Positions 8,836 to 18,320 of a stretch of DNA of 61,932 nucleotides are shown one piece after another. The notes under the pieces were generated by a model. It made no database searches. It saw nothing but the letters and a program-made list of their open reading frames with translations, and was not told the origin of the DNA. The stretch's first letter is position 1. Each line of letters opens with the position of its first letter. The translations under genes and the position numbers were made by a program. The DNA comes from CALKAL01 sp051846895 (lineage in GTDB: Bacteria > Bacillota > Bacilli > Bacillales > Alkalibacillaceae): positions 1-61,932 of the forward strand of contig JBPYCQ010000004.1 of NCBI GenBank assembly GCA_051846895.1, in the 5' to 3' direction.

Positions 8836-10182
8836 ATGCATGAAACAAATACACTTCAAGAAAAAATAAGTCTCTTTATAAAAATATTAATTCCCATTTT
8901 AATAACTCAAGTGGGTATTTATTTAATGAACTTTTTTGATACGTTAATGTCTGGTAGAGCTGGTGCTTATGATTTAGCTGGTGTTGCCATTGGTTCATCT
9001 ATTTGGGTTCCAATATTAACAGGGATTAACGGCGTATTGATTGCGTTATCACCTATCATTGCACAAGCTTTAGGTGCTAAAGATAAAAATAAAATACCTT
9101 TTTCGGTTAGACAAGGAATTTATTTATCAATATTCCTAGCACTTATTATTGCCCTTGTCGGATATTTTTTGTTAGACCCAATATTAAACGCACTATCAAT
9201 CGAACATGAAGTGCGTCACATAGCCAAATATTATTTAATTAGTCTTGGAGCGGGTATGATTCCACTTTTCATTTATAACTTGCTGAGGTCATTTATTGAT
9301 GCATTAGGTCAAACAAAGATGTCAATGTTTATTATATTGCTAGCTTTACCCTTGAACATTTTATTTAACTATATGTTTATATTCGGAAATTTCGGTATCC
9401 CTAAGCTCGGTGGTATTGGAGCAGGAATTGCATCTTCGCTCTCTTATCTTTTAAGTGCTATAGTTTCCGTCATAATCATCCACAAGGTCACACCTTTTAG
9501 TACTTATAACATTTTTAAGTCTTGGGAAAAGCCTTCTTTTTCTGCCTGGAAAGAACAGTTTAAAATCGGTCTACCGATTGGATTTACCATCTTTTTTGAA
9601 ACAAGCATTTTTGCAGCTGTGACGTTGTTTATGAGTGCTTATCAGACCGAAACAATAGCAGCGAATCAGGCGGCGATCAACTTCGCTTCGCTATTTTATA
9701 TGATTCCACTCGCCATTGCGATGTCACTCACTATAACTGTTGGCTTTGAAGTAGGCGCTAAAAGATTTAATGATGCTGTAACTTATTCCAAGTTAGGCAT
9801 TACATCTGGCTTGTTTTTTGCTATCTTAAGTGGAATTATTATTTTTATATTTCGTGAACAGGTTGCGACTCTATATAGTAATGATCCAGCAGTCATCGTC
9901 TTAATACAACAGTTTTTAATTTATGCTGTATTCTTCCAGTTATCTGACGGCTTCGGTGCACCTATTCAAGGAGCCTTAAGAGGGTATAAGGATGTAAATA
10001 TCACACTAATTATTTCGTTTATTTCCTTTTGGGTTATCGGGCTGCCTACTGGGTACTTAACAGCGAATTATACAGACTTAGGCCCTTTTGGATACTGGAT
10101 TGGATTAATAATCGGGTTAGGTGTTGGAGCAATTGCGCTTGTTGGAAGATTAATTCATATAGTGAAAAAAACTAACGTATAA
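8836..10182 (+). CDS. MATE family multidrug/cation efflux transporter
   Basis: 448-residue integral membrane protein with twelve predicted hydrophobic segments in two related halves, as in DinF/NorM-type MATE exporters. Markers are LMNFFDTLMSGRAG early and the mid-protein block AIAANQAAINFASL-like (seen as TIAANQAAINFASLF). The GTG at 8821 is also in frame, but AGGTGAGG fits the ATG at 8836. The 3' end overlaps the convergent YhbH-like gene by 11 bp. Substrates are unknown; the family exchanges Na+ or H+ for cationic drugs. Confidence 0.9.
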   Translation: MHETNTLQEKISLFIKILIPILITQVGIYLMNFFDTLMSGRAGAYDLAGVAIGSSIWVPILTGINGVLIALSPIIAQALGAKDKNKIPFSVRQGIYLSIFLALIIALVGYFLLDPILNALSIEHEVRHIAKYYLISLGAGMIPLFIYNLLRSFIDALGQTKMSMFIILLALPLNILFNYMFIFGNFGIPKLGGIGAGIASSLSYLLSAIVSVIIIHKVTPFSTYNIFKSWEKPSFSAWKEQFKIGLPIGFTIFFETSIFAAVTLFMSAYQTETIAANQAAINFASLFYMIPLAIAMSLTITVGFEVGAKRFNDAVTYSKLGITSGLFFAILSGIIIFIFREQVATLYSNDPAVIVLIQQFLIYAVFFQLSDGFGAPIQGALRGYKDVNITLIISFISFWVIGLPTGYLTANYTDLGPFGYWIGLIIGLGVGAIALVGRLIHIVKKTNV

Positions 10183-10870
10183 TTGAGCATTCAATGTTTT
10201 CCTTTTTTAATCGTTGAAAGTATTCAGAAGGCTGTTCTTTTAACACTTCTTTATAAATAAACTTTACATACTTATTTACTAGCCGATTAATTAGGTTTAT
10301 TGTCTTAGTAGCCTCCTTAGGAGATATCTCACCATCAGATATATGTTCAATCGTGCAAGGAAAATTTAATTCCTGTACGATTGAATATATTTTTTCAAAA
10401 CTGTTAGAATATAATGTTTTCCCAACAAATAAAAGCTCTTCATCAAATGCCACGAGTTGTTTATACTTATAAATATAAGTGTCATGAAAAAAAATCAAAG
10501 TATTATTTTCATAACTCTTAATGTATTTATACAAAAATTGATTCCAATATTGCTTCATAGAAAACGACGTGTCTAGCAATATGAAATGAAATACATTTAA
10601 ATGCGCATTCACTTTTCTTCTTCGTTTCACGATTGATTCTTCAAAATTACTACGACTACTTAAATATTTTAACAATGTACGGTTTAAGTCTAGTCCTACA
10701 TATACATACCTCACTTTTATTAGATTATGTAGTTCTAAAATAAGTTTCTCTACTTCTACATCATTTAATTCATATTTCCTTATATAGTTCCGTTGATCGG
10801 TTACATTAAAGTTAGCATTCCCACCCTTTTTATGAAAAAAAACTGGTTTATAAATACTATCTAGTTTCAC
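10172..10870 (-). CDS. Small YhbH-like protein with a von Willebrand A domain
   Basis: 232 residues. It carries the MIDAS signature of a von Willebrand factor A domain: DTSFS at residues 100-104, a Thr/Ser-rich loop near 152, and HISDGE ending at 181. Spacing and flanks resemble the C-terminal half of YhbH (MDTSGSM ... HFSDGD), a sporulation protein encoded beside PrkA and SpoVR in Bacillus, but this protein lacks most of the N-terminal half. A divergent PrkA-like kinase lies 10.5 kb away. The GTG used here has no ribosome site; GGAGG at 10905-10901 is spaced for an ATT codon at 10891-10889, which would add 7 residues. Function unknown. Confidence 0.75.
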   Translation of the reverse strand: MKLDSIYKPVFFHKKGGNANFNVTDQRNYIRKYELNDVEVEKLILELHNLIKVRYVYVGLDLNRTLLKYLSSRSNFEESIVKRRRKVNAHLNVFHFILLDTSFSMKQYWNQFLYKYIKSYENNTLIFFHDTYIYKYKQLVAFDEELLFVGKTLYSNSFEKIYSIVQELNFPCTIEHISDGEISPKEATKTINLINRLVNKYVKFIYKEVLKEQPSEYFQRLKKENIECSIIR

Positions 10871-10923
10871 TTGATGTGATGTATCTTTAATTTCGCTATT
10901 CCTCCTTTTAAAAATTTATAAAA

Positions 10924-10952
10924 AAAACTTGTCCATATGGTATGAACAAGTT
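10924..10952 (-). terminator. Terminator of the oligopeptide transporter operon
   Basis: AAACTTGT / ACAAGTTT arms followed on the minus strand by a run of T, just after the oppC-type stop codon. Confidence 0.8.
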
Positions 10953-10956
10953 TAAA

Positions 10957-11859
10957 TTAACGATAAGATTTTGGATTTAAGGCATCTTTTAAGCCTTCAC
11001 CAATAAAGTTAATTGATAATATAGTTATTACTAATGTGATCCCTGGAGGAGCCCAAATCCATGGCATATGTTGCAAGACATCTGAACGTTGTGATGCCGA
11101 TAACATATTCCCCCAACTTGGAATTTCTTGTGGCACTCCGAAACCTAAATAACTTAATCCAGATTCAGCAACAATCATAGCGGCAAATATAATTGTCATT
11201 TGTACAATGATTGTTGATAATATGTTTGGTAATAAGTGTTTCACAATGACTTTGGATGGTCGTGTACCAATCGATACAGCTGCTAGAATGTATTCGTTCT
11301 CTTTTTCAGCGAGTACTTTACTACGTACGAGACGAGCCACACCGCCCCAACTGAGTACACTAATAACCATGATTAGTACTCCTACTCCATTAACCTCACC
11401 GAAGAGAACGGCATTTAATACGATTACAAATACTAAAAATGGAAAGTTAAGAACAAAATCTGTAAAACGCATTAGAATTGAGTCAACTTTACCTCCAAAA
11501 TAACCTGCTACAGAACCTACAAATGTACCTACAATCGTAACGATAAATGTACAAGACAGTCCAACCACTAACGAAATTCGTCCGCCGTACAGTAAACGCG
11601 TAAATACGTCACGTCCACTTGTATCAGTTCCGAACCAATTATCTGCAGATGGAGCTAAGTTTCTGTTGGCAATGTCAACTCTTCCAACATCAGCAGTTGT
11701 TATAAATGGAGCTAAAAATGAAATAATCATGACAAATAATAGAAAGATTAAACTAACCATAGCTAGCTTATTACGTACAAATTTTCTTCGAGCAATGGCC
11801 CAAGGTGACATTACTCGTTGTGGCTTAGTTGATGTATTATTGTTCGTTACTGTCTCCAC
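10957..11859 (-). CDS. Oligopeptide ABC transporter permease, OppC/DppC type
   Basis: 300-residue membrane permease. It has the N-terminal region typical of OppC (RRKFVRNKLAMVSLIFLL) with one membrane segment, a periplasmic-type loop with ADNWFGTDTSGRDVFTRLL, and then the transport domain with its EAA loop. A GTG at 11865 is in frame, but GGAGG is properly spaced for the GTG at 11859. Last gene of the five-gene operon, 11 bp after the OppB-type gene. Forms the pore together with OppB. Confidence 0.92.
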   Translation of the reverse strand: METVTNNNTSTKPQRVMSPWAIARRKFVRNKLAMVSLIFLLFVMIISFLAPFITTADVGRVDIANRNLAPSADNWFGTDTSGRDVFTRLLYGGRISLVVGLSCTFIVTIVGTFVGSVAGYFGGKVDSILMRFTDFVLNFPFLVFVIVLNAVLFGEVNGVGVLIMVISVLSWGGVARLVRSKVLAEKENEYILAAVSIGTRPSKVIVKHLLPNILSTIIVQMTIIFAAMIVAESGLSYLGFGVPQEIPSWGNMLSASQRSDVLQHMPWIWAPPGITLVITILSINFIGEGLKDALNPKSYR

Positions 11860-11870
11860 AGCCACTCCTC

Positions 11871-12836
11871 CTAATCTAATCTTATTCTCGGATCAACTAT
11901 TCCGTAAAGTATATCCGCAACTAAGTTCCCGATTAATACTAGTAATGAGAAAAACATCGTAAGCGTCATTATAACAGCGTAGTCACGTTGTTGAACGGAT
12001 TCTAGGAATAATGTCCCAATACCAGGGTAGTTAAATATTGCTTCTGTGATAACTGCACCGTTAACTAATGTAACTAGGTCGAAACCTAAAAACGTAATTA
12101 AAGGAATAATAGAGTTACGTAAAATATGACTGTTGTAAATTTTTGCCTCAGGAGTACCTTTAGCTCTTGCAGTACGTACAAAATCACGTCTACTATTCTC
12201 TATAATATCGTTACGTAAAAACTGTGTATAACTCGCTGTGCTCATCGCACCTAATATTAATGCTGGCATAAATACATGATGGAATCTACTAATCCAATAG
12301 TCTAATGTTCCTGGTTGTAATCCGATTTCCACTGAACCACTAAACGGAATCCATCCAAGTTTAAATGAAAAGAAATAGATTGCAAAAACCCCAGCAATAT
12401 AAGAAGGAACAGCTAGACCAAAGTAGTTAAAACCACCAATTAAATGGTCCATTTTAGTATAAGGTTTTCTTCCAGCATACATCCCCATCGCAAATGCCAT
12501 TATATATGTAATTATAAGTGACATTATACCGAGAAAGATTGTATTTGGTAAACGGTTAGCTACTAAGTCTGCTACTTTTTGTTTTTTTGCTGTTGATCTA
12601 CCAAAATCACCTTTAACAAATCCAGTTATCCAACGAACATATTGTTCAGGAATAGGATCATTTAACCCGGCTTCTTCTCTCATTTGTTCTATATATTCTG
12701 GATCTGTGTTAAGTGGGTCAATTTCTCCACCAAATGGATCCCCTGGCATAGCTAATGCCAGGGAGAATACCACGATGGAGATAAGGAGTAGCATGGGTAT
12801 CATGCCCAGTAATCTTCGGAGTGCGTATTTTAACAT
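11871..12836 (-). CDS. Oligopeptide ABC transporter permease, OppB/DppB type
   Basis: 321-residue membrane permease beginning MLKYALRRLLGMIPMLLLIS, the classic OppB/DppB N-terminus, with a large extracytoplasmic loop that includes LNDPIPEQYVRWI and an EAA loop around RTARAKGTPEAKIYNSHILR. AAGGAG is spaced for the ATG at 12836; an in-frame TTG at 12842 would sit too close to it. Pairs with the OppC-type subunit. Confidence 0.93.
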   Translation of the reverse strand: MLKYALRRLLGMIPMLLLISIVVFSLALAMPGDPFGGEIDPLNTDPEYIEQMREEAGLNDPIPEQYVRWITGFVKGDFGRSTAKKQKVADLVANRLPNTIFLGIMSLIITYIMAFAMGMYAGRKPYTKMDHLIGGFNYFGLAVPSYIAGVFAIYFFSFKLGWIPFSGSVEIGLQPGTLDYWISRFHHVFMPALILGAMSTASYTQFLRNDIIENSRRDFVRTARAKGTPEAKIYNSHILRNSIIPLITFLGFDLVTLVNGAVITEAIFNYPGIGTLFLESVQQRDYAVIMTLTMFFSLLVLIGNLVADILYGIVDPRIRLD

Positions 12837-12873
12837 GTCCAATTCTCCTTATCTTTTAGTACTACTTACTTAA

Positions 12874-14658
12874 TTAGTCTTGTTTAATATACCATTCGCT
12901 CGAATTGTTGAATCCAGTTACATCGTACTCTAGACCACCAACACGGTCGTTAACAGCATATACTTCGTCAAGGTTCGCAATGATAATCATTGGAACTTCT
13001 TCGTTAATTAGTTGTTGCCATTCAACGTAAAGCTCTTTACGTTTCTCAATTTGCTCATCTAGATCAGTACCTAAGAAATCAACATCTAACGCATTAGCCA
13101 TTAATTCCTCAGACTTCTCGTTATCAAAACGAGGGAAGTTCCAGTAAGTTCCTTCGTTAGACCATAAACCAGTTGGGTCTGGGTCAGCACCTACAGACCA
13201 ACCACCAAAGAATGTATCAAATGGAGGCTCTTCTTGGTCTGGATCATTCGTTTCTAAGCCTTCATAGTAAAGACCTACGTCAATCATGTCAAGTTGAGCG
13301 TCAATACCAACATCTTGCCAGTACTGAACGATTAACTGTGCACGTGTTTCAAAATCTGGGTTACCAGTTGCATAGTGAGAGAATTTAACAGTGAATTTTT
13401 CACCGTCTGGATCTTCACGTAGTCCGTCACCATCAACATCTACATACCCAGCTGAATCTAATAGTTCTTTAGCTTTTTCTGGATCATACTCGTAATTGTT
13501 TGGTAATTCACTCGGATCAGCTGCAATCCAGTGTACTGGAGGAACTGGAGCATCAATTACCTTACCATATCCACCGAAGAATGCATCTACCCAAGATTCA
13601 CGGTCGATAGCATACCATAGAGCTTGACGTAATTGTTTGTTTTGGAACTTGTCATATTGATCAACAACTTTATTTTGTTCGTGATCATAACGACCAAGTC
13701 TAAATCCGATGTAGTAGTAAGATACACCAGGATAAGTGATAACACTTACATGATCCATAGCATCTGCTTCTTCACCTTGAGTTGGGTGAACTGGAATCAT
13801 GTCAACTTCACCATTTTGTAAAGCACCGATTACAGAAGTGTTAGGTACAACACGTACGTTAACCCCATCTAAGTAAGGTTCGCCATCCCAGTAATCTGCG
13901 AATTTTTTCATTTCGTAGAATTCACCAGTTCTAGCATTTTCCATTGTGAATGGACCAGTACCGATAATCATTTCACGAATTTGTTCATTGTCTTCCATTT
14001 CTGCTACAGGCATATCACCAAATACAGTTGAGTTCATTGGATATGTCCATAGGTTTAACATATGGTTAACTTTAGCTGTTTCAAATTCGATAGTAACTTC
14101 ATAGTCACCATTTACTGTGATACCAGAGATAGAATCTGCTTCTCCATCACGGTAGGCTTGAGCACCTACGATATCTTTAACGTTACTCCAACGAGAACCT
14201 TTATAATCCTTGTCAGCTAACGTTTCTAAAGCTAATACCCAGTCATGAACTGTTAGCTCATCACCGTTATGCCACTTAATACCTTCTTTCATAGTAAAGT
14301 GGTAAGTTTTAAAATCATCAGTTTCCCAATCAATAATTCTTGGAATCGGTGTAAATGTTTCATCAAAATCAATTAAGTTCTCTTGTACGAACTGCCATAC
14401 TTCAGCTTCTGTAGAGCTTCCGTAGAAGTTTACATCTAATGGACCCGATGGTGCACTATCAATAGCATAAACTAATGTTCCACCAGCTTGAGGACCAGAA
14501 GTATCTTCTTCTTCCTCTTTCTTATCATCATCTTGCTTTTCTTCTTGTTTGTCTTCGTCGTCTTTCTTCTTATCTGCATCTTTATCGTCGCCACAAGCCG
14601 CTAAAAATAGCGAAAGGACTAACAACATTGATGCAAGCCATAACCATGACTTTTTCAT
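12874..14658 (-). CDS. Oligopeptide-binding lipoprotein, OppA type
   Basis: 594-residue extracellular solute-binding protein of family 5. The signal peptide ends in lipobox LAAC, followed by a long highly charged Asp/Lys/Glu linker (about residues 23-55) that tethers it away from the membrane. The body has the family-5 block KTYHFTMKEGIKWHNGDELT. GGGGGA precedes the ATG. It lies between the ATPase pair and the permease pair. Peptide or other oligomeric substrates are possible; specificity cannot be read from the sequence. Confidence 0.92.
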   Translation of the reverse strand: MKKSWLWLASMLLVLSLFLAACGDDKDADKKKDDEDKQEEKQDDDKKEEEEDTSGPQAGGTLVYAIDSAPSGPLDVNFYGSSTEAEVWQFVQENLIDFDETFTPIPRIIDWETDDFKTYHFTMKEGIKWHNGDELTVHDWVLALETLADKDYKGSRWSNVKDIVGAQAYRDGEADSISGITVNGDYEVTIEFETAKVNHMLNLWTYPMNSTVFGDMPVAEMEDNEQIREMIIGTGPFTMENARTGEFYEMKKFADYWDGEPYLDGVNVRVVPNTSVIGALQNGEVDMIPVHPTQGEEADAMDHVSVITYPGVSYYYIGFRLGRYDHEQNKVVDQYDKFQNKQLRQALWYAIDRESWVDAFFGGYGKVIDAPVPPVHWIAADPSELPNNYEYDPEKAKELLDSAGYVDVDGDGLREDPDGEKFTVKFSHYATGNPDFETRAQLIVQYWQDVGIDAQLDMIDVGLYYEGLETNDPDQEEPPFDTFFGGWSVGADPDPTGLWSNEGTYWNFPRFDNEKSEELMANALDVDFLGTDLDEQIEKRKELYVEWQQLINEEVPMIIIANLDEVYAVNDRVGGLEYDVTGFNNSSEWYIKQD

Positions 14659-14696
14659 TTAGCATTTCCCCCTAATCGTTTTTGGTTTTGTAAAGA

Positions 14697-15713
14697 TTAA
14701 TCATAAAGGATGCAAGCTACTTGATGACCAGGCTTCACCTCCTTTAATGTTGGCTTAATCTCAGCACATTCTGCTTTCGCCAATGGACATCTCGTATGGA
14801 ACGGACATCCTGTTGGTGGATTTGAAGGACTTGGTACATCTCCTTCTAGAACAATTCTTTCCTTTTTCAACTTAGGATTTGGTTCTGGAATCGCAGAGAT
14901 TAAGGCTTGTGTATATGGATGAAGTGGTTCATCATATATTGATTTATTATCAGCCACTTCTACTAAACCACCTAAATACATTACGCCGATCCGATCACTC
15001 ATATGTTTTACAACACTTAAATCATGCGCAATAAATAGATAAGTTAAATCAAATTCATCTTGCAAGTCTTTAAGTAGATTTAATACTTGAGATTGTACTG
15101 ACACATCCAGTGCTGATACAGGTTCATCGGCCACGATAAGCTTTGGTTTTAATGCTAGCGCTCTAGCTATACCAATTCTTTGTCTTTGCCCACCAGAGAA
15201 TTCGTGTGCATATTTATAATACGCGTCCTGTGGTAAGCCTACACGGTTTAATAAATCAAAAACTTCTTCTCTTATTTCTTTTTTACTCTTATTTTTATGA
15301 AAGTTTATGATCGGTTCTGCTACTATGTCCCCTACCATTTGCATAGGATTCAAAGAAGCATACGGATCTTGGAATACCATCTGGAAATCTTGTCTAGTTT
15401 TTCTTAGACTAGAACCACTTAATCTAGTAATATCTTTTCCATCAAATATGATTTGTCCATCAGTAGAACTGGTTAGACGTAGAATCGTTCTTCCCGTCGT
15501 TGACTTACCACATCCAGACTCACCTACTAGTCCGAATGTCTCACCTTTTTTAATTTCAAACGAAACATCATCAACAGCTTTAACATTTCCGACAGTTCGT
15601 CTGAAAAATCCACCTTTAATTGGATAATAGGTTTTTAGATTTTTTATTTGTAATAGATATTCTGTATCAGTGTTTACTGATTGAGTTTGCTCTTTAGTTT
15701 CTGTTGATGTCAT
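14697..15713 (-). CDS. Oligopeptide ABC transporter ATPase, OppF type
   Basis: 338-residue ABC ATPase with Walker A GESGCGKST, the Q-loop region MVFQDPYASLNP, signature FSGGQRQRIGIARAL and Walker B LIVADEPVSALD. The C-terminal oligopeptide-transporter extension carries cysteines in CPFHTRCPLAKAEC, which in this family can bind an iron-sulfur cluster. Its ATG overlaps the OppD-type stop in ATGA, so translation is coupled. Confidence 0.94.
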   Translation of the reverse strand: MTSTETKEQTQSVNTDTEYLLQIKNLKTYYPIKGGFFRRTVGNVKAVDDVSFEIKKGETFGLVGESGCGKSTTGRTILRLTSSTDGQIIFDGKDITRLSGSSLRKTRQDFQMVFQDPYASLNPMQMVGDIVAEPIINFHKNKSKKEIREEVFDLLNRVGLPQDAYYKYAHEFSGGQRQRIGIARALALKPKLIVADEPVSALDVSVQSQVLNLLKDLQDEFDLTYLFIAHDLSVVKHMSDRIGVMYLGGLVEVADNKSIYDEPLHPYTQALISAIPEPNPKLKKERIVLEGDVPSPSNPPTGCPFHTRCPLAKAECAEIKPTLKEVKPGHQVACILYD

Positions 15714-16735
15714 TGTGCACTCGCTCCCTCTTTTGGACGACTAGATTCATATAATATACATGATACTTCGTGCCCGTCTTGTACCTCTGCTAACTGTGGT
15801 GTAATTGTATAACACTCTTCTGTTGCCATTGGACAACGATCAACGAATTTACATCCAACTCGAGGCATATCTTTTAAAGAAGGGACAATCCCTTTAATTG
15901 ATCCAAGTCGATCTTTAACTTCTTCCATACGTGGTATTGATTCCATTAATTTTTTAGTGTATGGATGTTTAGGGTTTTCGAACAACTCTTCAACTTGAGA
16001 ACGTTCGACAATTTCTCCCGCATACATAACTAAAACTTCATCACACATTTCAGCAACTACACCTAAATCGTGCGTAATCAAAATAATAGCCATGTCATTA
16101 ATTGACTGAACTTCTTTAAGTAGTTCAAGAATCTGTGCCTGAACTGTCACGTCAAGTGCCGTTGTAGGCTCATCCGCAATTAAAAGCTGAGGTTGACAAG
16201 CAATTGCCATTGCAATCATAACACGCTGCCTCATACCACCTGATAATTGGTGTGGATATTCCGTAACAATTTCATCCGCTCTTGAAATACCGACACTTCT
16301 TAAAAGAGAAACAGACTTTTGTCTTGCTTCTTTTTTACTAATATCAAAATGATTAAACAGAACTTCTTCTAATTGATAACCAATGGTAAACACCGGATTT
16401 AAAGCTGTCATTGGTTCTTGGAAAATCATCGATATATCTTTACCACGGATTCTGTTCATCTCTTTTTCGTTATAGTGAGCAATATCTTCACCATTGAACA
16501 AGATTTGTCCGCCTCTTATTTTTCCAATGCCTTTAGGAAGTAAGTGCATGATAGATAATGACATGACACTTTTTCCACAACCAGACTCCCCAACAACACC
16601 AACAATTTTACCTTTCTCAACAGAAAATGATACTTTGTCAACAGCATTATAATATTCTCCGTCTATAGGAAATCCTGTCTCTAAGTCTCTCACTTCAAGT
16701 AATGGTGTTTTATTCTGTAATGTTTTTTCGCTCAT
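15710..16735 (-). CDS. Oligopeptide ABC transporter ATPase, OppD type
   Basis: 341-residue ABC ATPase, first gene of the operon. Walker A is GESGCGKSV, signature LSGGMRQRVMIAMAIA, Walker B LLIADEPTTALD. The C-terminal Cys-rich extension (CKFVDRCPMATEEC) is typical of OppD/DppD. AGAGGTG precedes the ATG. Works as a heterodimer with the OppF-type subunit to drive import. Confidence 0.94.
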   Translation of the reverse strand: MSEKTLQNKTPLLEVRDLETGFPIDGEYYNAVDKVSFSVEKGKIVGVVGESGCGKSVMSLSIMHLLPKGIGKIRGGQILFNGEDIAHYNEKEMNRIRGKDISMIFQEPMTALNPVFTIGYQLEEVLFNHFDISKKEARQKSVSLLRSVGISRADEIVTEYPHQLSGGMRQRVMIAMAIACQPQLLIADEPTTALDVTVQAQILELLKEVQSINDMAIILITHDLGVVAEMCDEVLVMYAGEIVERSQVEELFENPKHPYTKKLMESIPRMEEVKDRLGSIKGIVPSLKDMPRVGCKFVDRCPMATEECYTITPQLAEVQDGHEVSCILYESSRPKEGASAQ

Positions 16736-17005
16736 AGCACACCTCTAGCATTTATTTTTTTAGATTATTCTGACTATTAATTGTTAAAAAGAAAATCGTA
16801 GAATGAGATACTTTACTTGTATAATATATTAATACATTACCATTATACATTTCAATAGTATTTTAAGGAAAAATGTTTTTTTCGGCAATTCACGTTAATA
16901 AACTCAATTTTCAGATTTTCTGATTTAAATGTAAGTTGAAAATACTTTTTTTATTATAGCAGATAAGTTTAATAATCTAAAGACTTTTTTTAAATTTACA
17001 AAAAA
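16736..17005. other. AT-rich gap upstream of the oligopeptide operon
   Basis: No gene. The stretch should hold the promoter of the minus-strand transporter operon; several TATAAT-like boxes occur around 16820-16860 but none has a convincing -35 at normal spacing. Confidence 0.5.
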
Positions 17006-17035
17006 ATCCCCCATTTTCCATTTTTAATGGGGGAT
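17006..17035 (-). terminator. Terminator of the odhAB operon
   Basis: ATCCCCCATT / AATGGGGGAT arms with a 10-base loop, followed on the minus strand by seven T. Strong canonical terminator 26 bp past the odhB stop. Confidence 0.92.
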
Positions 17036-17061
17036 CCAAGAAACCGTAATATCTATGATTT

Positions 17062-18306
17062 TTATCCTTCAAGTAATAAATCGTATGGATCTTCGATTAA
17101 TTCTTTTACTTTCACTAAGAATTGTACAGCTTCCCGACCATCAATGACACGGTGATCATAAGATAGTGCTAAGTACATCATCGGTCTTACTTCAATTGTA
17201 TCATCAGGCATTACTATTGGTTTCTTTTCGATTTTATGCATCCCTAAAATTCCAACTTGTGGTGCATTTAAAATCGGTGTAGACATTAACGAACCAAATA
17301 TTCCCCCGTTTGTAATTGTAAACGATCCACCCTGTAAATCGTTTAAGCCTAACTTACCATCTCGGGCCTTTTTAGCTAAATTTCCGATTTCCTCTTCAAT
17401 TCCAGCAAACGTTAATCGATCGGCATCACGAACAACCGGAACGACTAACCCTTCTTCTGTCGATACCGCTACACCGATATCGTAAAATTTCTTTATAACG
17501 AGTTCATCACCTTGAATTTCTGAATTCACTAATGGAAACTCTCTTAAAGCCCCGACAACAGCCTTCGTAAAGAAAGACATAAAACCGAGCTTAACGCCGT
17601 GTTTCTTTAAGAATTCATCTTTACGTTCACTACGTAATTTCATTACATTTGTCATATCAACTTCATTAAATGTTGTAAGCATTGCTGCATTATGTTGTGC
17701 TTCAACTAAACGCTTGGCAATCGTTTGACGACGACGTGACATTTTAACACGTTCAACAGGTTTATCAAATTCTGTTTTTTCAGTAGGTTTTTCGGCTTTT
17801 TTATTATTAGTATTCATTTTTGCGTGAGCATATGCTTCAACATCTTCTTTTGAAATACGGCCAACAGGGTCTTTAGGCTTAATTTCACTTAGATCAATTC
17901 CTAATTCACGTGCACGTTTTCGAGTCGCAGGTGATGCCACTGGTTGATCCCCTGGAGAAGCTGCAGCTGGTTCTTCTTTTACTACTTCAGGTTTTTCTTC
18001 TTGTTTTGGAGCAGCTGATTCTTCTTTAGCTTCTGGTTTAGCTGGAGCATCACTAGAAGTTGCTGCTGAACCACTTTCATCTACTTTTGCAATAGCCTGC
18101 CCTACTTGTACGTCGTCTCCTTCTTCAACTAACACTTCAGCAATAACGCCTGAAAAATCTGAGTTAACTTCAACATTTACCTTATCTGTCTCTAGTTCTA
18201 CAACAGGGTCACCTTGTTCAACTTTGTCACCAACTTTAACTAGCCATTCAGCTACTGTACCTTCTGTTATAGATTCTGCTAATTCGGGAACAATGATTTC
18301 CTTCAC
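17062..18306 (-). CDS. odhB: 2-oxoglutarate dehydrogenase E2, dihydrolipoamide succinyltransferase
   Basis: 414-residue E2 component of the 2-oxoglutarate dehydrogenase complex (TCA cycle). The lipoyl domain has its Lys in VELETDKVNVEV, then come an Ala/Pro/Glu-rich linker, a peripheral-subunit-binding domain (ASPATRKRARELGIDLSEI), and the acyltransferase domain with catalytic His in SYDHRVIDGREAVQFL. An ATG at 18312 is in frame but only 2 bases from GGAGG; the GTG at 18306 is correctly spaced and gives MKEIIVPELAES, matching the family start. It lies 14 bp after odhA. Confidence 0.95.
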   Translation of the reverse strand: MKEIIVPELAESITEGTVAEWLVKVGDKVEQGDPVVELETDKVNVEVNSDFSGVIAEVLVEEGDDVQVGQAIAKVDESGSAATSSDAPAKPEAKEESAAPKQEEKPEVVKEEPAAASPGDQPVASPATRKRARELGIDLSEIKPKDPVGRISKEDVEAYAHAKMNTNNKKAEKPTEKTEFDKPVERVKMSRRRQTIAKRLVEAQHNAAMLTTFNEVDMTNVMKLRSERKDEFLKKHGVKLGFMSFFTKAVVGALREFPLVNSEIQGDELVIKKFYDIGVAVSTEEGLVVPVVRDADRLTFAGIEEEIGNLAKKARDGKLGLNDLQGGSFTITNGGIFGSLMSTPILNAPQVGILGMHKIEKKPIVMPDDTIEVRPMMYLALSYDHRVIDGREAVQFLVKVKELIEDPYDLLLEG

Positions 18307-18320
18307 TGTCATTTCCTCCT

